Assembly (NCBI GenBank): GCA_035606235.1
Contig: DATNFU010000030.1
Coordinates: 1-60,253 of the forward strand
Reading direction: 5' to 3'
Length of the DNA: 60,253 nt
Source of the DNA: 66-474 sp035606235
GTDB taxonomy: Bacteria > Pseudomonadota > Gammaproteobacteria > Xanthomonadales > Rhodanobacteraceae
The notes under the pieces were generated by a model. It searched no databases. It saw only the letters and a program-made list of their open reading frames with translations, and was not told where the DNA came from. Positions 8,129-16,138 of the stretch are shown here, piece by piece. The position numbers and the translations under genes were made by a program. Numbering within the stretch: the first letter of the stretch is position 1; every line of letters starts with the position of its first letter.

Positions 8129-9502
8129 TCAGCCCATGAACAATGCAATGACATCGTTGAGGAAACGCTGGCCGAGCTCCGTGGTACGCAATGTGGTTTC
8201 GTCGTCGCGCAACCAGCCGCGCGCAATCGCGGTGCGCAGTGGCAAATGGATTTCCCCAGGCGAAAGACCGGTGCGTTCGGCAAATTCCCGTGCCGGCGCG
8301 CCGTCGATCAGCCGCAGCGCGTTCAACATGTATTCAAAGGGCAGTTCTTCGCGCGACACAACGGCATCGCCGCCGAGGCGCGCGGGTGTGGCCGCATTTT
8401 CCAGATAGCCGCGCGGATGTTTCAGCTTCCAGCGGCGGTGAATGCGAAGCCCGGTAGCCGGTAGGTAACCGGTAACCGGGTGCCGCGCTTCGGCTTCTGC
8501 GGCGTCCGGCTTGCGGCTCACCGCTTCCGAAATTTTCCCGTGCGCCCCCGCGCCAATGCCCAGGTAATCGCCGAAGCGCCAGTAATTGAGATTGTGCGCG
8601 CAGCGCCGGCCCGCGCGCGCATACGCGGAGATTTCGTATTGCGCGTAACCCGCGCGCGCCAGCTGCGCCTGACAAGCTTCCTGCATGGCCCAGGCATGGT
8701 CGTCATCCGGCAACGGCGGCGGATTCGCCGCGAACGCGGTATTGGGTTCCAGCGTCAACTGGTAATGCGAGATGTGCGCGGGTTCCAGCGCAATGGCGTG
8801 ATCCACATCCGCCAGCGCGCCCGCAAGCGTCTGGTTCGGCAGCGCATACATCAAATCCAGGTTGATATTGTCCAGGCCGGCATCTTGCGCCAGCGCGATC
8901 GCGGCGCGCGCTTCCTCCGCCGAATGGATGCGCCCGAGCGTGCGCAGCTTTTCGTCGTCGAAACTCTGCACGCCGAACGAGATGCGATTGACGCCCGCGC
9001 GTGCGTAACCGTCAAGGCGACCATGCTCGACCGTGCCGGGATTGGTTTCCAGCGTGATCTCGCAATCGCGTGCGAATGGCAAGCGTTTCGATGCGCCATC
9101 CAGGATCTCGGCGATTGCATCGGGCGGGAACAGGCTGGGCGTGCCACCGCCAAAAAACACACTGATGATTTCGCGCCCGCAAAGCGCCTCGGTGAAGTCG
9201 GCGATGTCGCGATCGAGATCGGCGAGCAGCGCGCCCACGTATTCGCGCACCGGCAGTTCGCCATGCAATCCGTGCGAATTGAAATCGCAATACGGACACT
9301 TCTTTACGCACCAGGGAATGTGGAGGTAGAGCGAAAGCGGAGGTGGGGAAAATGATGAATTTATCGGCTTCGCTCCCCTTCCCCTCGGGAGAGGGTGGCG
9401 CGCGGCGCCGGGCAATGGTTCGGTTTTGTCGCAAGTTTCCATCTTTGGAGCGTACTCCAGTCGGCGCCCTGCCTCCTCCTCAGCTGTTGCATGCGATGCC
9501 AT
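8129..9502 (-). CDS. hemW: Radical SAM protein HemW, heme chaperone
   Basis: HemW is a radical SAM protein that binds heme and hands it to target proteins; it was long called an oxygen-independent coproporphyrinogen oxidase. The CxxxCxxC cluster motif is seen in HIPWCVKKCPYCDFNSH, followed by FFGGGTPSL, ETNPGT, RISFGVQSF and a HemW C-terminal region (ALRLIDGAPAREF). The coordinates take the longest frame (457 residues, MASHATAEEE); an internal ATG at 9442 (METCDK) gives 437. Neither has a good ribosome site. About 65 residues precede the usual HemW N-terminus, and part of them (PLPRGRG) is encoded by a palindromic repeat. No start codon lies between that repeat and the conserved domain. It follows rdgB on the same strand. 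Confidence 0.92.
   Translation of the reverse strand: MASHATAEEEAGRRLEYAPKMETCDKTEPLPGAARHPLPRGRGAKPINSSFSPPPLSLYLHIPWCVKKCPYCDFNSHGLHGELPVREYVGALLADLDRDIADFTEALCGREIISVFFGGGTPSLFPPDAIAEILDGASKRLPFARDCEITLETNPGTVEHGRLDGYARAGVNRISFGVQSFDDEKLRTLGRIHSAEEARAAIALAQDAGLDNINLDLMYALPNQTLAGALADVDHAIALEPAHISHYQLTLEPNTAFAANPPPLPDDDHAWAMQEACQAQLARAGYAQYEISAYARAGRRCAHNLNYWRFGDYLGIGAGAHGKISEAVSRKPDAAEAEARHPVTGYLPATGLRIHRRWKLKHPRGYLENAATPARLGGDAVVSREELPFEYMLNALRLIDGAPAREFAERTGLSPGEIHLPLRTAIARGWLRDDETTLRTTELGQRFLNDVIALFMG
9370..9400. repeat. REP-like palindrome inside the hemW N-terminal region
   Basis: CCCTC GGGA GAGGG (9382-9395) with GC-rich flanks forms a small hairpin. It resembles the element at 9550-9580, and in the hemW frame it reads PLPRGRG. 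The same sort of GAGAGGG palindrome is common in intergenic DNA of Xanthomonadales, so this is probably an intergenic repeat captured by the coding frame. Confidence 0.55.
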
Positions 9503-9535
9503 TCAAGGTATCGCATAAGCACGACAACTTCGACC

Positions 9536-10174
9536 TCATCCGTTCTTCGTGCGCCCCCTCCCGAAAGGAGAAGGGAAGAGCAGTTGTTCCCGCAGGAGCG
9601 CCAACGCCATCCCGCGATGACTGATCCGGCTTTTCAATGTGGGATCCAGTTCCGCCGCGCTCAGCCCGTCGCCATTGTCCGGCAGAAAGATCGGGTCGTA
9701 ACCGAAACCGCGCTCGCCGCGCGGCGCTGCAAGGATTCGACCCCGCCAGCGCGCCTCGGCAATCAGCGGCGCGGGATCATCCGCGCCACGCAGCAGCGCC
9801 AGCACGCAGATGAAGTGCGCGCCACGCTGCGCATCCGGAACACCGTCGAGTTCGCGCAACAATTTTTCGATATTGGCGCGCGCGTCGCCATGCGCGCCGG
9901 CGTAGCGCGCCGAATACAAGCCCGGTGCTCCGTGCAGTGCATCCACGCACAAGCCGGAATCATCACCGAGCGCCGGGAGGCCTGATGCATGCGCGGCGTG
10001 GCGCGCTTTCAGGATCGCATTCTCGATGAAAGTGGCGCCGGTTTCCTCGGCGTCGCTGATGCCAAAGTGCGACTGCGCGATCAACTCGATGCCGCTGCCC
10101 GCGAGCAATTCGCGCAGCTCGGCGAGCTTGCCGGCATTGCCGCTGGCCAGCGCCAACCGCGAGCCGTGAGCCAT
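9536..10174 (-). CDS. rdgB: XTP/dITP diphosphohydrolase RdgB (Ham1)
   Basis: Hydrolyses non-canonical purine nucleoside triphosphates (XTP, dITP) to monophosphates, keeping them out of DNA and RNA. The family signature is complete: LALASGNAGKLAEL at the N-terminus, TFIENAILKARHA, the ALGDDSGLCVDALHGAPG active-site block, and GFGYDPIF. The start chosen is ATG 10174 (MAHGSRLA), the normal family position; the frame also offers ATG 10204. The C-terminus carries about 17 residues beyond the usual end (LFPSPFGRGRTKNG) that are encoded by the palindrome at 9550-9580, so the original stop was probably lost into repeat DNA. It lies between rph and hemW on the same strand. Confidence 0.93.
   Translation of the reverse strand: MAHGSRLALASGNAGKLAELRELLAGSGIELIAQSHFGISDAEETGATFIENAILKARHAAHASGLPALGDDSGLCVDALHGAPGLYSARYAGAHGDARANIEKLLRELDGVPDAQRGAHFICVLALLRGADDPAPLIAEARWRGRILAAPRGERGFGYDPIFLPDNGDGLSAAELDPTLKSRISHRGMALALLREQLLFPSPFGRGRTKNG
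9550..9580. repeat. REP-like palindrome encoding the RdgB C-terminal tail
   Basis: CCCCTCCC GAAA GGAGAAGGG (9554-9575) is an imperfect inverted repeat. On the minus strand it encodes PSPFGRGR at the end of RdgB. It is of the same type as the palindrome at 9370-9400. Confidence 0.55.
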
Positions 10175-10261
10175 GGGAAAAGAGTCAGAATGAATTTCGT
10201 GCATGATTTCGAGCGCGCCGCGTTTTTTCCGCGAAACTTCACTCCGACCCCGTTTCCCGGT

Positions 10262-10990
10262 TCAGCGCGGCCCCAGCGCCGCGCGTTGCAGCGCGACCAG
10301 TTCCTCCACGCCTTTCGCAGCGAGCGCCAACATTGCGTCGAGCTCTTCGCGGCGGAACGCGTGGCCCTCGGCGGTGCCCTGCAATTCGATGAAGCCGCCA
10401 CCGTCGTTCATCACAACATTCAAATCGGTGTCGCAGGCAGAGTCCTCGGCATAATCCAGATCCAGCACCGGCACACCGCGATGGATGCCCACCGACACCG
10501 CGGCCACTGCCCCGTGCACCGGATTGCGCGTGACCAGCTTTTTCCGCAGCAGCAGGTCAACGGCATCCACCAGCGCGACATACGCGCCGGTGATCGCCGC
10601 GCAACGTGTGCCGCCATCGGCTTGCAACACATCGCAATCGAGCGTGATCACGCGTTCGCCCAAGGCCGCGCGGTCCACGCAGGCCCGCAGCGATCGTCCG
10701 ATCAGACGCTGGATCTCCATCGTGCGTCCGCCCTGGCCGCCGCGCGCGGCTTCGCGCTGGGTGCGTTCGGCGGTCGCACGCGGCAACATGCCGTATTCGG
10801 CGGTGACCCAGCCTTCGCCTTTGCCGCGCAACCATGGCGGCACGCGTTCCTCCACACTCGCGGTGCACAGCACGCGGGTGTCGCCGAACGCTACCAGCAC
10901 CGAACCTTCGGCATGGCGCGTGTAGTGTCGTTGCAGCGTGACCGCGCGCAATTGATCGGGCGTGCGGCCGGAAGGGCGGGGAGTGGACAT
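10262..10990 (-). CDS. rph: Ribonuclease PH
   Basis: A phosphorolytic 3'-5' exoribonuclease that trims tRNA 3' ends. The 242-residue length is normal. Seen motifs: RPSGRTPDQLR at the N-terminus, EGSVLVAFGDTRVLCTASVEE, the KGEGWVTAEYGMLPRAT block, GRSLRACVD, LDCDVLQADGGTR, and LDLDYAEDSACDTDLNVVM, all characteristic of bacterial RNase PH. It is divergent from yicC, a common arrangement in proteobacteria, and is followed by rdgB. The intervening 222 bp should hold both promoters. Confidence 0.97.
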   Translation of the reverse strand: MSTPRPSGRTPDQLRAVTLQRHYTRHAEGSVLVAFGDTRVLCTASVEERVPPWLRGKGEGWVTAEYGMLPRATAERTQREAARGGQGGRTMEIQRLIGRSLRACVDRAALGERVITLDCDVLQADGGTRCAAITGAYVALVDAVDLLLRKKLVTRNPVHGAVAAVSVGIHRGVPVLDLDYAEDSACDTDLNVVMNDGGGFIELQGTAEGHAFRREELDAMLALAAKGVEELVALQRAALGPR

Positions 10991-11086
10991 CGTGAAAGTA
11001 TCGGAAGCCGGCGCAAGAGTTTACCATCGCATGTCCAATCGTCCGGGAAACTTCTAAACCACCTGCCTTGAGCACGCTCAAGCGCT

Positions 11087-11110
11087 CAGCCCCTTGAGTC
11101 AAGGGGGCTG
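11087..11110. repeat. Inverted repeat in the rph-yicC divergent promoter region
   Basis: CAGCCCCTTGA and TCAAGGGGGCTG form a nearly perfect palindrome with a one-base centre and one extra G. It lies between the divergent rph and yicC genes, about 100 bp from each start. It could be an operator or a remnant terminator; there is no T-tract. The remainder of 10991-11212 shows no convincing promoter match. Confidence 0.5.
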
Positions 11111-11212
11111 AACCTTTGCGCAGCAATGGTTTCGGGGTTATGGAAGCGTGGCGATAGGTGTAATGGCAAACATTGACCAGGGTCGATCAGACCTTTTCCG
11201 AGGGGACCGCCG

Positions 11213-12073
11213 ATGATCCGCAGCATGACCGCTTATGCAAATGCCGAGGAAGCCGTCGCGCAGGGCTGGCTGGCCTGCGAGTTGCGCGCGGTCAATCATC
11301 GCTTTCTTGAAATCGGCGTGCGTCTGCCCGATGAACTGCGCACGCTGGAGCCCGCGGTTCGCGAACGCATCGCCGCGCGCAACGCGCGCGGCAAAATCGA
11401 TGTGACGCTGCGTTATCGACCGCCGGCTTCAGCCGCGAATCTGTTGCTTGACAATCAAGCCACCGAGCAGTTGTCTGCGCTCGCGCTGGAGTTGCGCGCG
11501 CGATTTCCCGAATTGGCCACCGACTTCGCGACCCTGCTCGGCTGGCCCGGCTTGCTGGTAAAACCGGAATTGGATCAGGCGGGCCTGACCCAGGCCGCGC
11601 TGGCGCTGCTCGATAGCACGCTGGACGAATTCGTCGCCGGCCGCGCGCGCGAGGGCGAGAAACTCGGCGCCGCGATTGTAGAGCGCATCAATGGCATCGA
11701 GGCGATCGTGGCCGAGGCCCGCGCGATGTTGCCCGACATCCGCGCCGCGCTGCGCGCGAAACTCGAAACGCGCCTGGCCGAATTGAAGCAGCCGGCCGAA
11801 CCGGGACGGCTGGAGCAGGAATTGGTGCTACAGCTGTCGCGCATGGATGTGGATGAGGAACTCGACCGGCTGGCCGCGCACGTCGCCGAAGCGCGACGCG
11901 TGCTGGCATTGGCCGAACCGGTCGGGCGCCGGCTGGATTTCCTGATGCAGGAATTCAACCGCGAGGCGAACACTTTCGGTTCCAAATCGGTGGACGCACG
12001 CGCCACCCGCGCGGCGGTGGACCTGAAAGTCCTGATCGAACAAATGCGCGAGCAGGTGCAGAACATCGAGTGA
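11213..12073 (+). CDS. yicC: YicC/YloC family endoribonuclease
   Basis: A 286-residue cytoplasmic protein beginning MIRSMTAYANAE, the invariant N-terminal signature of the family (M.RSMTGFA-like). The C-terminus carries the conserved block RRLDFLMQEFNREANTFGSKS followed by the VDLKVLIEQMREQVQNIE ending. YicC proteins are Mn-dependent endoribonucleases involved in small-RNA decay in E. coli. The start has AGGGG nearby. It is divergent from rph, as in E. coli, and converges on the S41 peptidase gene. Confidence 0.95.
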   Translation: MIRSMTAYANAEEAVAQGWLACELRAVNHRFLEIGVRLPDELRTLEPAVRERIAARNARGKIDVTLRYRPPASAANLLLDNQATEQLSALALELRARFPELATDFATLLGWPGLLVKPELDQAGLTQAALALLDSTLDEFVAGRAREGEKLGAAIVERINGIEAIVAEARAMLPDIRAALRAKLETRLAELKQPAEPGRLEQELVLQLSRMDVDEELDRLAAHVAEARRVLALAEPVGRRLDFLMQEFNREANTFGSKSVDARATRAAVDLKVLIEQMREQVQNIE

Positions 12074-12086
12074 GCGTTCCGGAACA

Positions 12087-12120
12087 GACGTGGCAAACGC
12101 ACCCAGGCGTTCGCCACGTC
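12087..12120. terminator. Hairpin between convergent yicC and S41 peptidase genes
   Basis: GACGTGGCAAACGC and GCGTTCGCCACGTC pair almost perfectly (one mismatch) around a six-base loop. It sits in the 55-bp gap between two convergent stop codons, the usual place for a bidirectional terminator, but has no T-tract on either side. Confidence 0.55.
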
Positions 12121-12128
12121 GCCGGCCT

Positions 12129-13223
12129 TCATTCCAGCTCGCCGATCCGCTCCTGCAATTTCGCCTTCCAGTCCGGATCGGACTCGCGGGCGACCAGGCC
12201 TTTCAAGGCGAGGATCTGCGCGCGATCGAGCGCCTTGCCAGAGGATGTCGCCACGTCCGGTGTGACGCCCGTGCCTTCCCAATCGGTATGCGTCACCGGA
12301 TTGATCGGACGGCCCGAGGGCACGAACATCATGAAGTGCGCGGTGAGCCGGTGCGGATCGCCCGCGTGGGCTCCGCCCCCGGTGGTCTCGCCGACGAGCG
12401 TCGCGCGATGCGCATTCTTCAATGCGTAAGCCAGATCCTCGCAGCCGGAGAACGTGTCGGAACTGGTCAGCAGATACACCGCGCGCTTTTCGCCGTACGC
12501 CAGGCCGTTGGTCACCGGTTGCGTCCAGCGCACCTCGGTGCGGTTCTGGTCGCGCCAGTAGATGTCGTTGAGATGCGTCGGCTTGTCGAACAGATAGCTG
12601 GCGAACTTCATGACGGTGTCCGGATCGCCGCCGCCGCAATGCCTGAGATCCACGACCAGCGCCTGGGTGTCGCGCAACAGGCTCATTGCCGCGGCGATCC
12701 GCGGGGCGGCACCGTCGGTGCGTCCGAACTGGTGCAGATCAATGTAGCCGAGGTTGCCCTGCAGGCGACCCACCGACGAGACGCCGTAGTTGAAGCGCAC
12801 CTGCTCGATCCTCTCCTGTGCCTGTTCCTGCGGGGACGGGCCGGCATTGGCCGGACGCTCGGGCACCGCATCCGCCATGTAGCGCACCTCGAGGTGCCGG
12901 TCGTGGCTCACGTCGCGCAGCGCATCGGTCAGCGCATCGGCGAACTGCGTGGCGCTGGTGATACGGTTGAAGTCGCCGTTCGCGATCCGCGCTTCCAGTT
13001 GCCGATGCAATTGCGCAGCCATGGTGGGAAACACGTACGCGCGATCGAGATTGGCCACCGCGGCGTCCACCACCGCCTTGCGCGTCGCCGCGTCGATCGT
13101 CATGTCGGGCTGGCTCGGGCCGGCCTGGGCATGGAGCATGTGCACGCATGTCGCCGCCAGCACGCCGCAGCCGCCCAGCGTCAATGCGATGCGCATGCGG
13201 CGGGATTTCCTGCTCGGGTCCAT
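12129..13223 (-). CDS. Secreted S41 family peptidase (IRBP/tricorn-core type)
   Basis: A 364-residue protein with a positively charged N-terminus and a hydrophobic segment ending in HAQA, so it is probably exported. After a helical N-terminal domain (TRKAVVDAAVANLDRAYVFP, residues 45-130, typical of interphotoreceptor-retinoid-binding-protein-like S41 members) comes the core with VVDLRHCGGGDPDTV and VYLLTSSDTFSGCEDLAYALK, where the Ser of TFSG is the expected nucleophile, then GETTGGGAH. No PDZ domain is obvious. Substrate is not known. It lies downstream of the two-component genes with an 86-bp gap on the same strand, so co-transcription is possible. Confidence 0.85.
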   Translation of the reverse strand: MDPSRKSRRMRIALTLGGCGVLAATCVHMLHAQAGPSQPDMTIDAATRKAVVDAAVANLDRAYVFPTMAAQLHRQLEARIANGDFNRITSATQFADALTDALRDVSHDRHLEVRYMADAVPERPANAGPSPQEQAQERIEQVRFNYGVSSVGRLQGNLGYIDLHQFGRTDGAAPRIAAAMSLLRDTQALVVDLRHCGGGDPDTVMKFASYLFDKPTHLNDIYWRDQNRTEVRWTQPVTNGLAYGEKRAVYLLTSSDTFSGCEDLAYALKNAHRATLVGETTGGGAHAGDPHRLTAHFMMFVPSGRPINPVTHTDWEGTGVTPDVATSSGKALDRAQILALKGLVARESDPDWKAKLQERIGELE

Positions 13224-13309
13224 CGGTCACTCCTTGCGTATGCGTCGGGATTCGACGGCGCGCAAGGTGACGCGCAATTGTGGAGAAATTGTGTGGCGAC
13301 GGCGCCGCG

Positions 13310-13969
13310 TCAGATTTCCAGGCGATAACCCACGCCGTACACCGACTGGATCGCTTCCACATCCGGCAGCACGGCGGCCAGTTTGCGCCGCAGATTCTTG
13401 ATGTGACTGTCCACGGCCCGATCGGAGGTTTCGAGGTTGTTCTCGCGCATCAGGTCCAGAAGCCGCGCGCGCGAAAAGATGGTTCCGGGACGACGCGCCA
13501 TCGCGGCGAGCAGTGCGTACTCGGTGGCCGTGAGCGTCAGCGGCCGGCCGTTCGCCTGGACGCGCATGGCTGCGTCGTCGAAGGTGAGGAGCGACGGCGT
13601 GGCGGTGCCGCTTCGGCGCAGCACCGCTTTCACGCGGGCGACCAGTTCGCGCGGGCTGTAGGGCTTGCACAGGTAATCGTCCGCGCCGGTTTCCAGCCCC
13701 AGCAGCCGATCTATTTCCTGCACCTTGGCTGTCGTCATCACGATCGGCAGGTTGGAGAACGTGCGGATCTCGCGGCAAAGCGCCAGGCCATCCAGCGAGG
13801 GAATCATCAGGTCCAGCACCACGAGCCGGGGCGGCGCGCGGCGAAGGGACTCCAGCGCCGCGGCGCCGTCGGCGCACATCTCCACTTCGTAGCCGGCCGC
13901 GCGCAGGTAGTCGGCGGCGAGATGTGCAAGGTCGGGCTCGTCTTCCACGATCAGCACCGGCGAGGACAC
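13310..13969 (-). CDS. OmpR-family response regulator (BaeR-like)
   Basis: A 219-residue regulator: receiver domain (residues 1-115) with acidic pair VEDEPD, phospho-acceptor Asp in VVLDLMIPS, and Lys in CKPYSPRE; then an OmpR-type winged-helix DNA-binding domain (ATEYALLAAMARRPG through YGVGYRLEI). The start is a GTG at 13969, one base after the TGA of the kinase gene, so the pair is translationally coupled. An open frame continues upstream but overlaps the kinase. The similarity of its partner to BaeS suggests an envelope-stress regulator; targets are unknown. Confidence 0.93.
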   Translation of the reverse strand: MSSPVLIVEDEPDLAHLAADYLRAAGYEVEMCADGAAALESLRRAPPRLVVLDLMIPSLDGLALCREIRTFSNLPIVMTTAKVQEIDRLLGLETGADDYLCKPYSPRELVARVKAVLRRSGTATPSLLTFDDAAMRVQANGRPLTLTATEYALLAAMARRPGTIFSRARLLDLMRENNLETSDRAVDSHIKNLRRKLAAVLPDVEAIQSVYGVGYRLEI

Positions 13970-13970
13970 G

Positions 13971-15377
13971 TCAGCGCTCCAGCGGGAGGGAAACGACGGC
14001 GCGCAGGCCGCCCAGGGGCGACGCGGCAAAGGCCAGACCGGCTCCCTGCGTTTCCAGCAGACGCCGGCAAAGCGCCAGCCCAAGGCCTGCGCCGCCGTGC
14101 GCGCGGCTGCGTGAAGGCTCGACGCGGAAGAAGCGCTCGCCCAGTCTCGCCAGCGCCGCGGGCGGTACGCCGGGCGTGCTGTCATCGAGCACCACTTCCA
14201 GATGATCTTCCGTGACTCTGCCCGAGAGCCGCACCTGTCCGCCCGATGTGGTGTAGCGCGCGCTGTTGCCCAGCAGGTTCGACAGTACCTGGCGCAGGCG
14301 CAGCGGATCGGCGAGCACGTGCGCGCTTGCGGGCGCATCGCCCAGCGTGGCAGTCAGCCCGGCTTCGCGGAAACGCTCGGCAAAGCCGCTCCACACCTCG
14401 GTGGCGAGTGCCCACGCGTCGAGCGAGACCGGCTCCATGTTGAGCGCTCCAAGATCGGCCTGCGCCAGGGCATCCAGGTCGTCCACCAATCGCGACAGCG
14501 CATCCGCATGGCGGTGAAGCAGTGCGAGATTTTCGGTTGTCGGCGGGCGCACGCCATCCTGCATCGCTTCCAGTTGCGCGCGCATCACGGCCAGGGGCGT
14601 GCGCAGTTCATGCGAGGTATCCGCTACCCACTGCCGGCGCGACTCTTCCGAATCCTCCAGCCGTTCGGCAAGCATGTTGAAGGCGCGCGCCAGGTCGCCA
14701 AGCTCGTCGCTGCGGTTGGCGGGAATGCGGGTCTCGAAGCGCGCGGCACGCAGCAGATGCGCACCGCGGGCGAGCGCGGCGATCGGTCGGCGGAAGCCGG
14801 TTGCCACCAGTGCAGCCGCGAGTGCGCTGAGTGCGAAGCCCGCCGCCGCCAGCCATGCCAGCTGGCGCTGCCGCGAGATCATAAAGGCCACGGCCAGCGC
14901 ATCGTCCGGATTGCGCGGCACGGCCAGCACGAGCGCGCCAACCGGGCGGCCGTCCACGAGGATGTCGCGCCGCACGCGATCGATGGAGGCCAGGGCGACC
15001 AGCAAGGGATGCACGCGCGTGCCCGCCAACACCTGTCCGCCGGCGTCGAGCAGCGCCAGCCGCGGCGCGACCGTCGAGCCGGAATCCGCCGGGGATGCCA
15101 TCCATTGACCAAGCCATTGCATGCGTGTCGCCCGATCCGCCGGCATGAACGACCAGCCGCCATGGGTGCGATAAGCGACGGACAGCGCGCGGGCAGCACC
15201 GGCCAACAGCGCTCTTTCGCGATTGGCTGAGCCCGTCGCTGCTCCCGCACCGAAAGACCAGCGCACCAGACCGAGACCCACGCCGGCCACCACAGCCATT
15301 GAAATCAGCAGCGCGAGAAAGAGGCGGACACCGATCGAGAGCTTCAAGCGTTGTACCCAGGTGGCCGGTGCGCTCAC
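13971..15377 (-). CDS. Sensor histidine kinase (BaeS-like)
   Basis: About 468 residues from a GTG at 15377 (VSAPATWVQRLKLSIG). Two membrane helices (about residues 18-40 and 185-205) flank a periplasmic sensor region of about 140 residues; then HAMP (FRRPIAALARGAHLL), HisKA with phospho-acceptor His in DTSHELRTPLAVM, and HATPase with N-box RQVLSNLLGNSARYT. The ATP lid reads DDSTPGVPP then RFFRVEPSRSRAHGGAGLGLAL; this DSxPGV variant of the DxGxG box is also found in BaeS, which senses envelope damage. The kinase is divergent from gmk with a 73-bp gap. The exact start is uncertain because the frame is open far upstream into gmk. Confidence 0.92.
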   Translation of the reverse strand: MSAPATWVQRLKLSIGVRLFLALLISMAVVAGVGLGLVRWSFGAGAATGSANRERALLAGAARALSVAYRTHGGWSFMPADRATRMQWLGQWMASPADSGSTVAPRLALLDAGGQVLAGTRVHPLLVALASIDRVRRDILVDGRPVGALVLAVPRNPDDALAVAFMISRQRQLAWLAAAGFALSALAAALVATGFRRPIAALARGAHLLRAARFETRIPANRSDELGDLARAFNMLAERLEDSEESRRQWVADTSHELRTPLAVMRAQLEAMQDGVRPPTTENLALLHRHADALSRLVDDLDALAQADLGALNMEPVSLDAWALATEVWSGFAERFREAGLTATLGDAPASAHVLADPLRLRQVLSNLLGNSARYTTSGGQVRLSGRVTEDHLEVVLDDSTPGVPPAALARLGERFFRVEPSRSRAHGGAGLGLALCRRLLETQGAGLAFAASPLGGLRAVVSLPLER

Positions 15378-15450
15378 GCTAATGCAGGCCCCGGGGCATA
15401 CACAAGGATGGCAGCATCTATACTGCCTCCCTTTGGATCCAGAACCTCGA

Positions 15451-16092
15451 ATGAGCGATACCATCGCGCGCGACACGCCCGCTGCAGGAACACTGTTCAT
15501 CGTCTCGGCCCCTTCCGGTGCGGGCAAATCCACGCTGGTCAACGCGCTGCTCGCGCGCGAGCCGGGCATCGCGTTGTCGATCTCGCACACCACGCGTGCG
15601 CCACGCCCGGGCGAGGTGAACGGCATGCAGTACCACTTCGTGGATCGCGCGACCTTCGAGGCAATGGTCGGGCGCGGCGAATTCCTCGAGCACGCTGAAG
15701 TGTTCGGCAATTTGTACGGAACATCGCGCGCGGGCGTGCAGGCGCAAATTGCCGCCGGCCAGGATGTGCTGCTGGAAATTGATTGGCAGGGCGCGCGTCA
15801 GGTGCGCACCGCGGTGCCGGGTTGCGTCTCCATTTTCATCCTGCCGCCTTCGCGCGCGGAACTGGAGCGACGCCTGCGCGCGCGCGCCTCGGACAGCGAG
15901 GCGACCATCGCCCGCAGGCTGGCCGAGTCGCGCGAAGAGATTTCCCACGCCGCTGAATTTGATTGCATCATCGTCAACGATGTATTCGATAACGCGCTCG
16001 CGCAATTGCAGGCGATCGTGCGAGCGGTACGCGCGGACAAATCAATGCCGCGCGAGCGGTACGCTGCGCTGATCGCGCAATTGCTGGCCTGA
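15451..16092 (+). CDS. gmk: Guanylate kinase
   Basis: Phosphorylates GMP to GDP with ATP. The 213-residue length is standard. P-loop VSAPSGAGKSTL near residue 20, GMP-binding SISHTTRAPRPGE and FLEHAEVFGNLYGTS, then DVLLEIDWQGARQV and the FILPPSRAELERRL lid region are all present. The start is ATG 15451 (MSDTIARDTP); the open frame upstream overlaps the divergent kinase gene. In many gammaproteobacteria gmk lies directly before rpoZ and spoT; here the mla cluster separates them. Confidence 0.97.
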   Translation: MSDTIARDTPAAGTLFIVSAPSGAGKSTLVNALLAREPGIALSISHTTRAPRPGEVNGMQYHFVDRATFEAMVGRGEFLEHAEVFGNLYGTSRAGVQAQIAAGQDVLLEIDWQGARQVRTAVPGCVSIFILPPSRAELERRLRARASDSEATIARRLAESREEISHAAEFDCIIVNDVFDNALAQLQAIVRAVRADKSMPRERYAALIAQLLA

Positions 16093-16138
16093 CGCAACGC
16101 TTGGCGCATTCCGGATGCTGCGCTAACGTAGCGTGCTT

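Noticed and set aside
15378..15710. Upstream extension of the histidine kinase frame
   Set aside because: It overlaps gmk on the other strand and has no membrane or sensor features.
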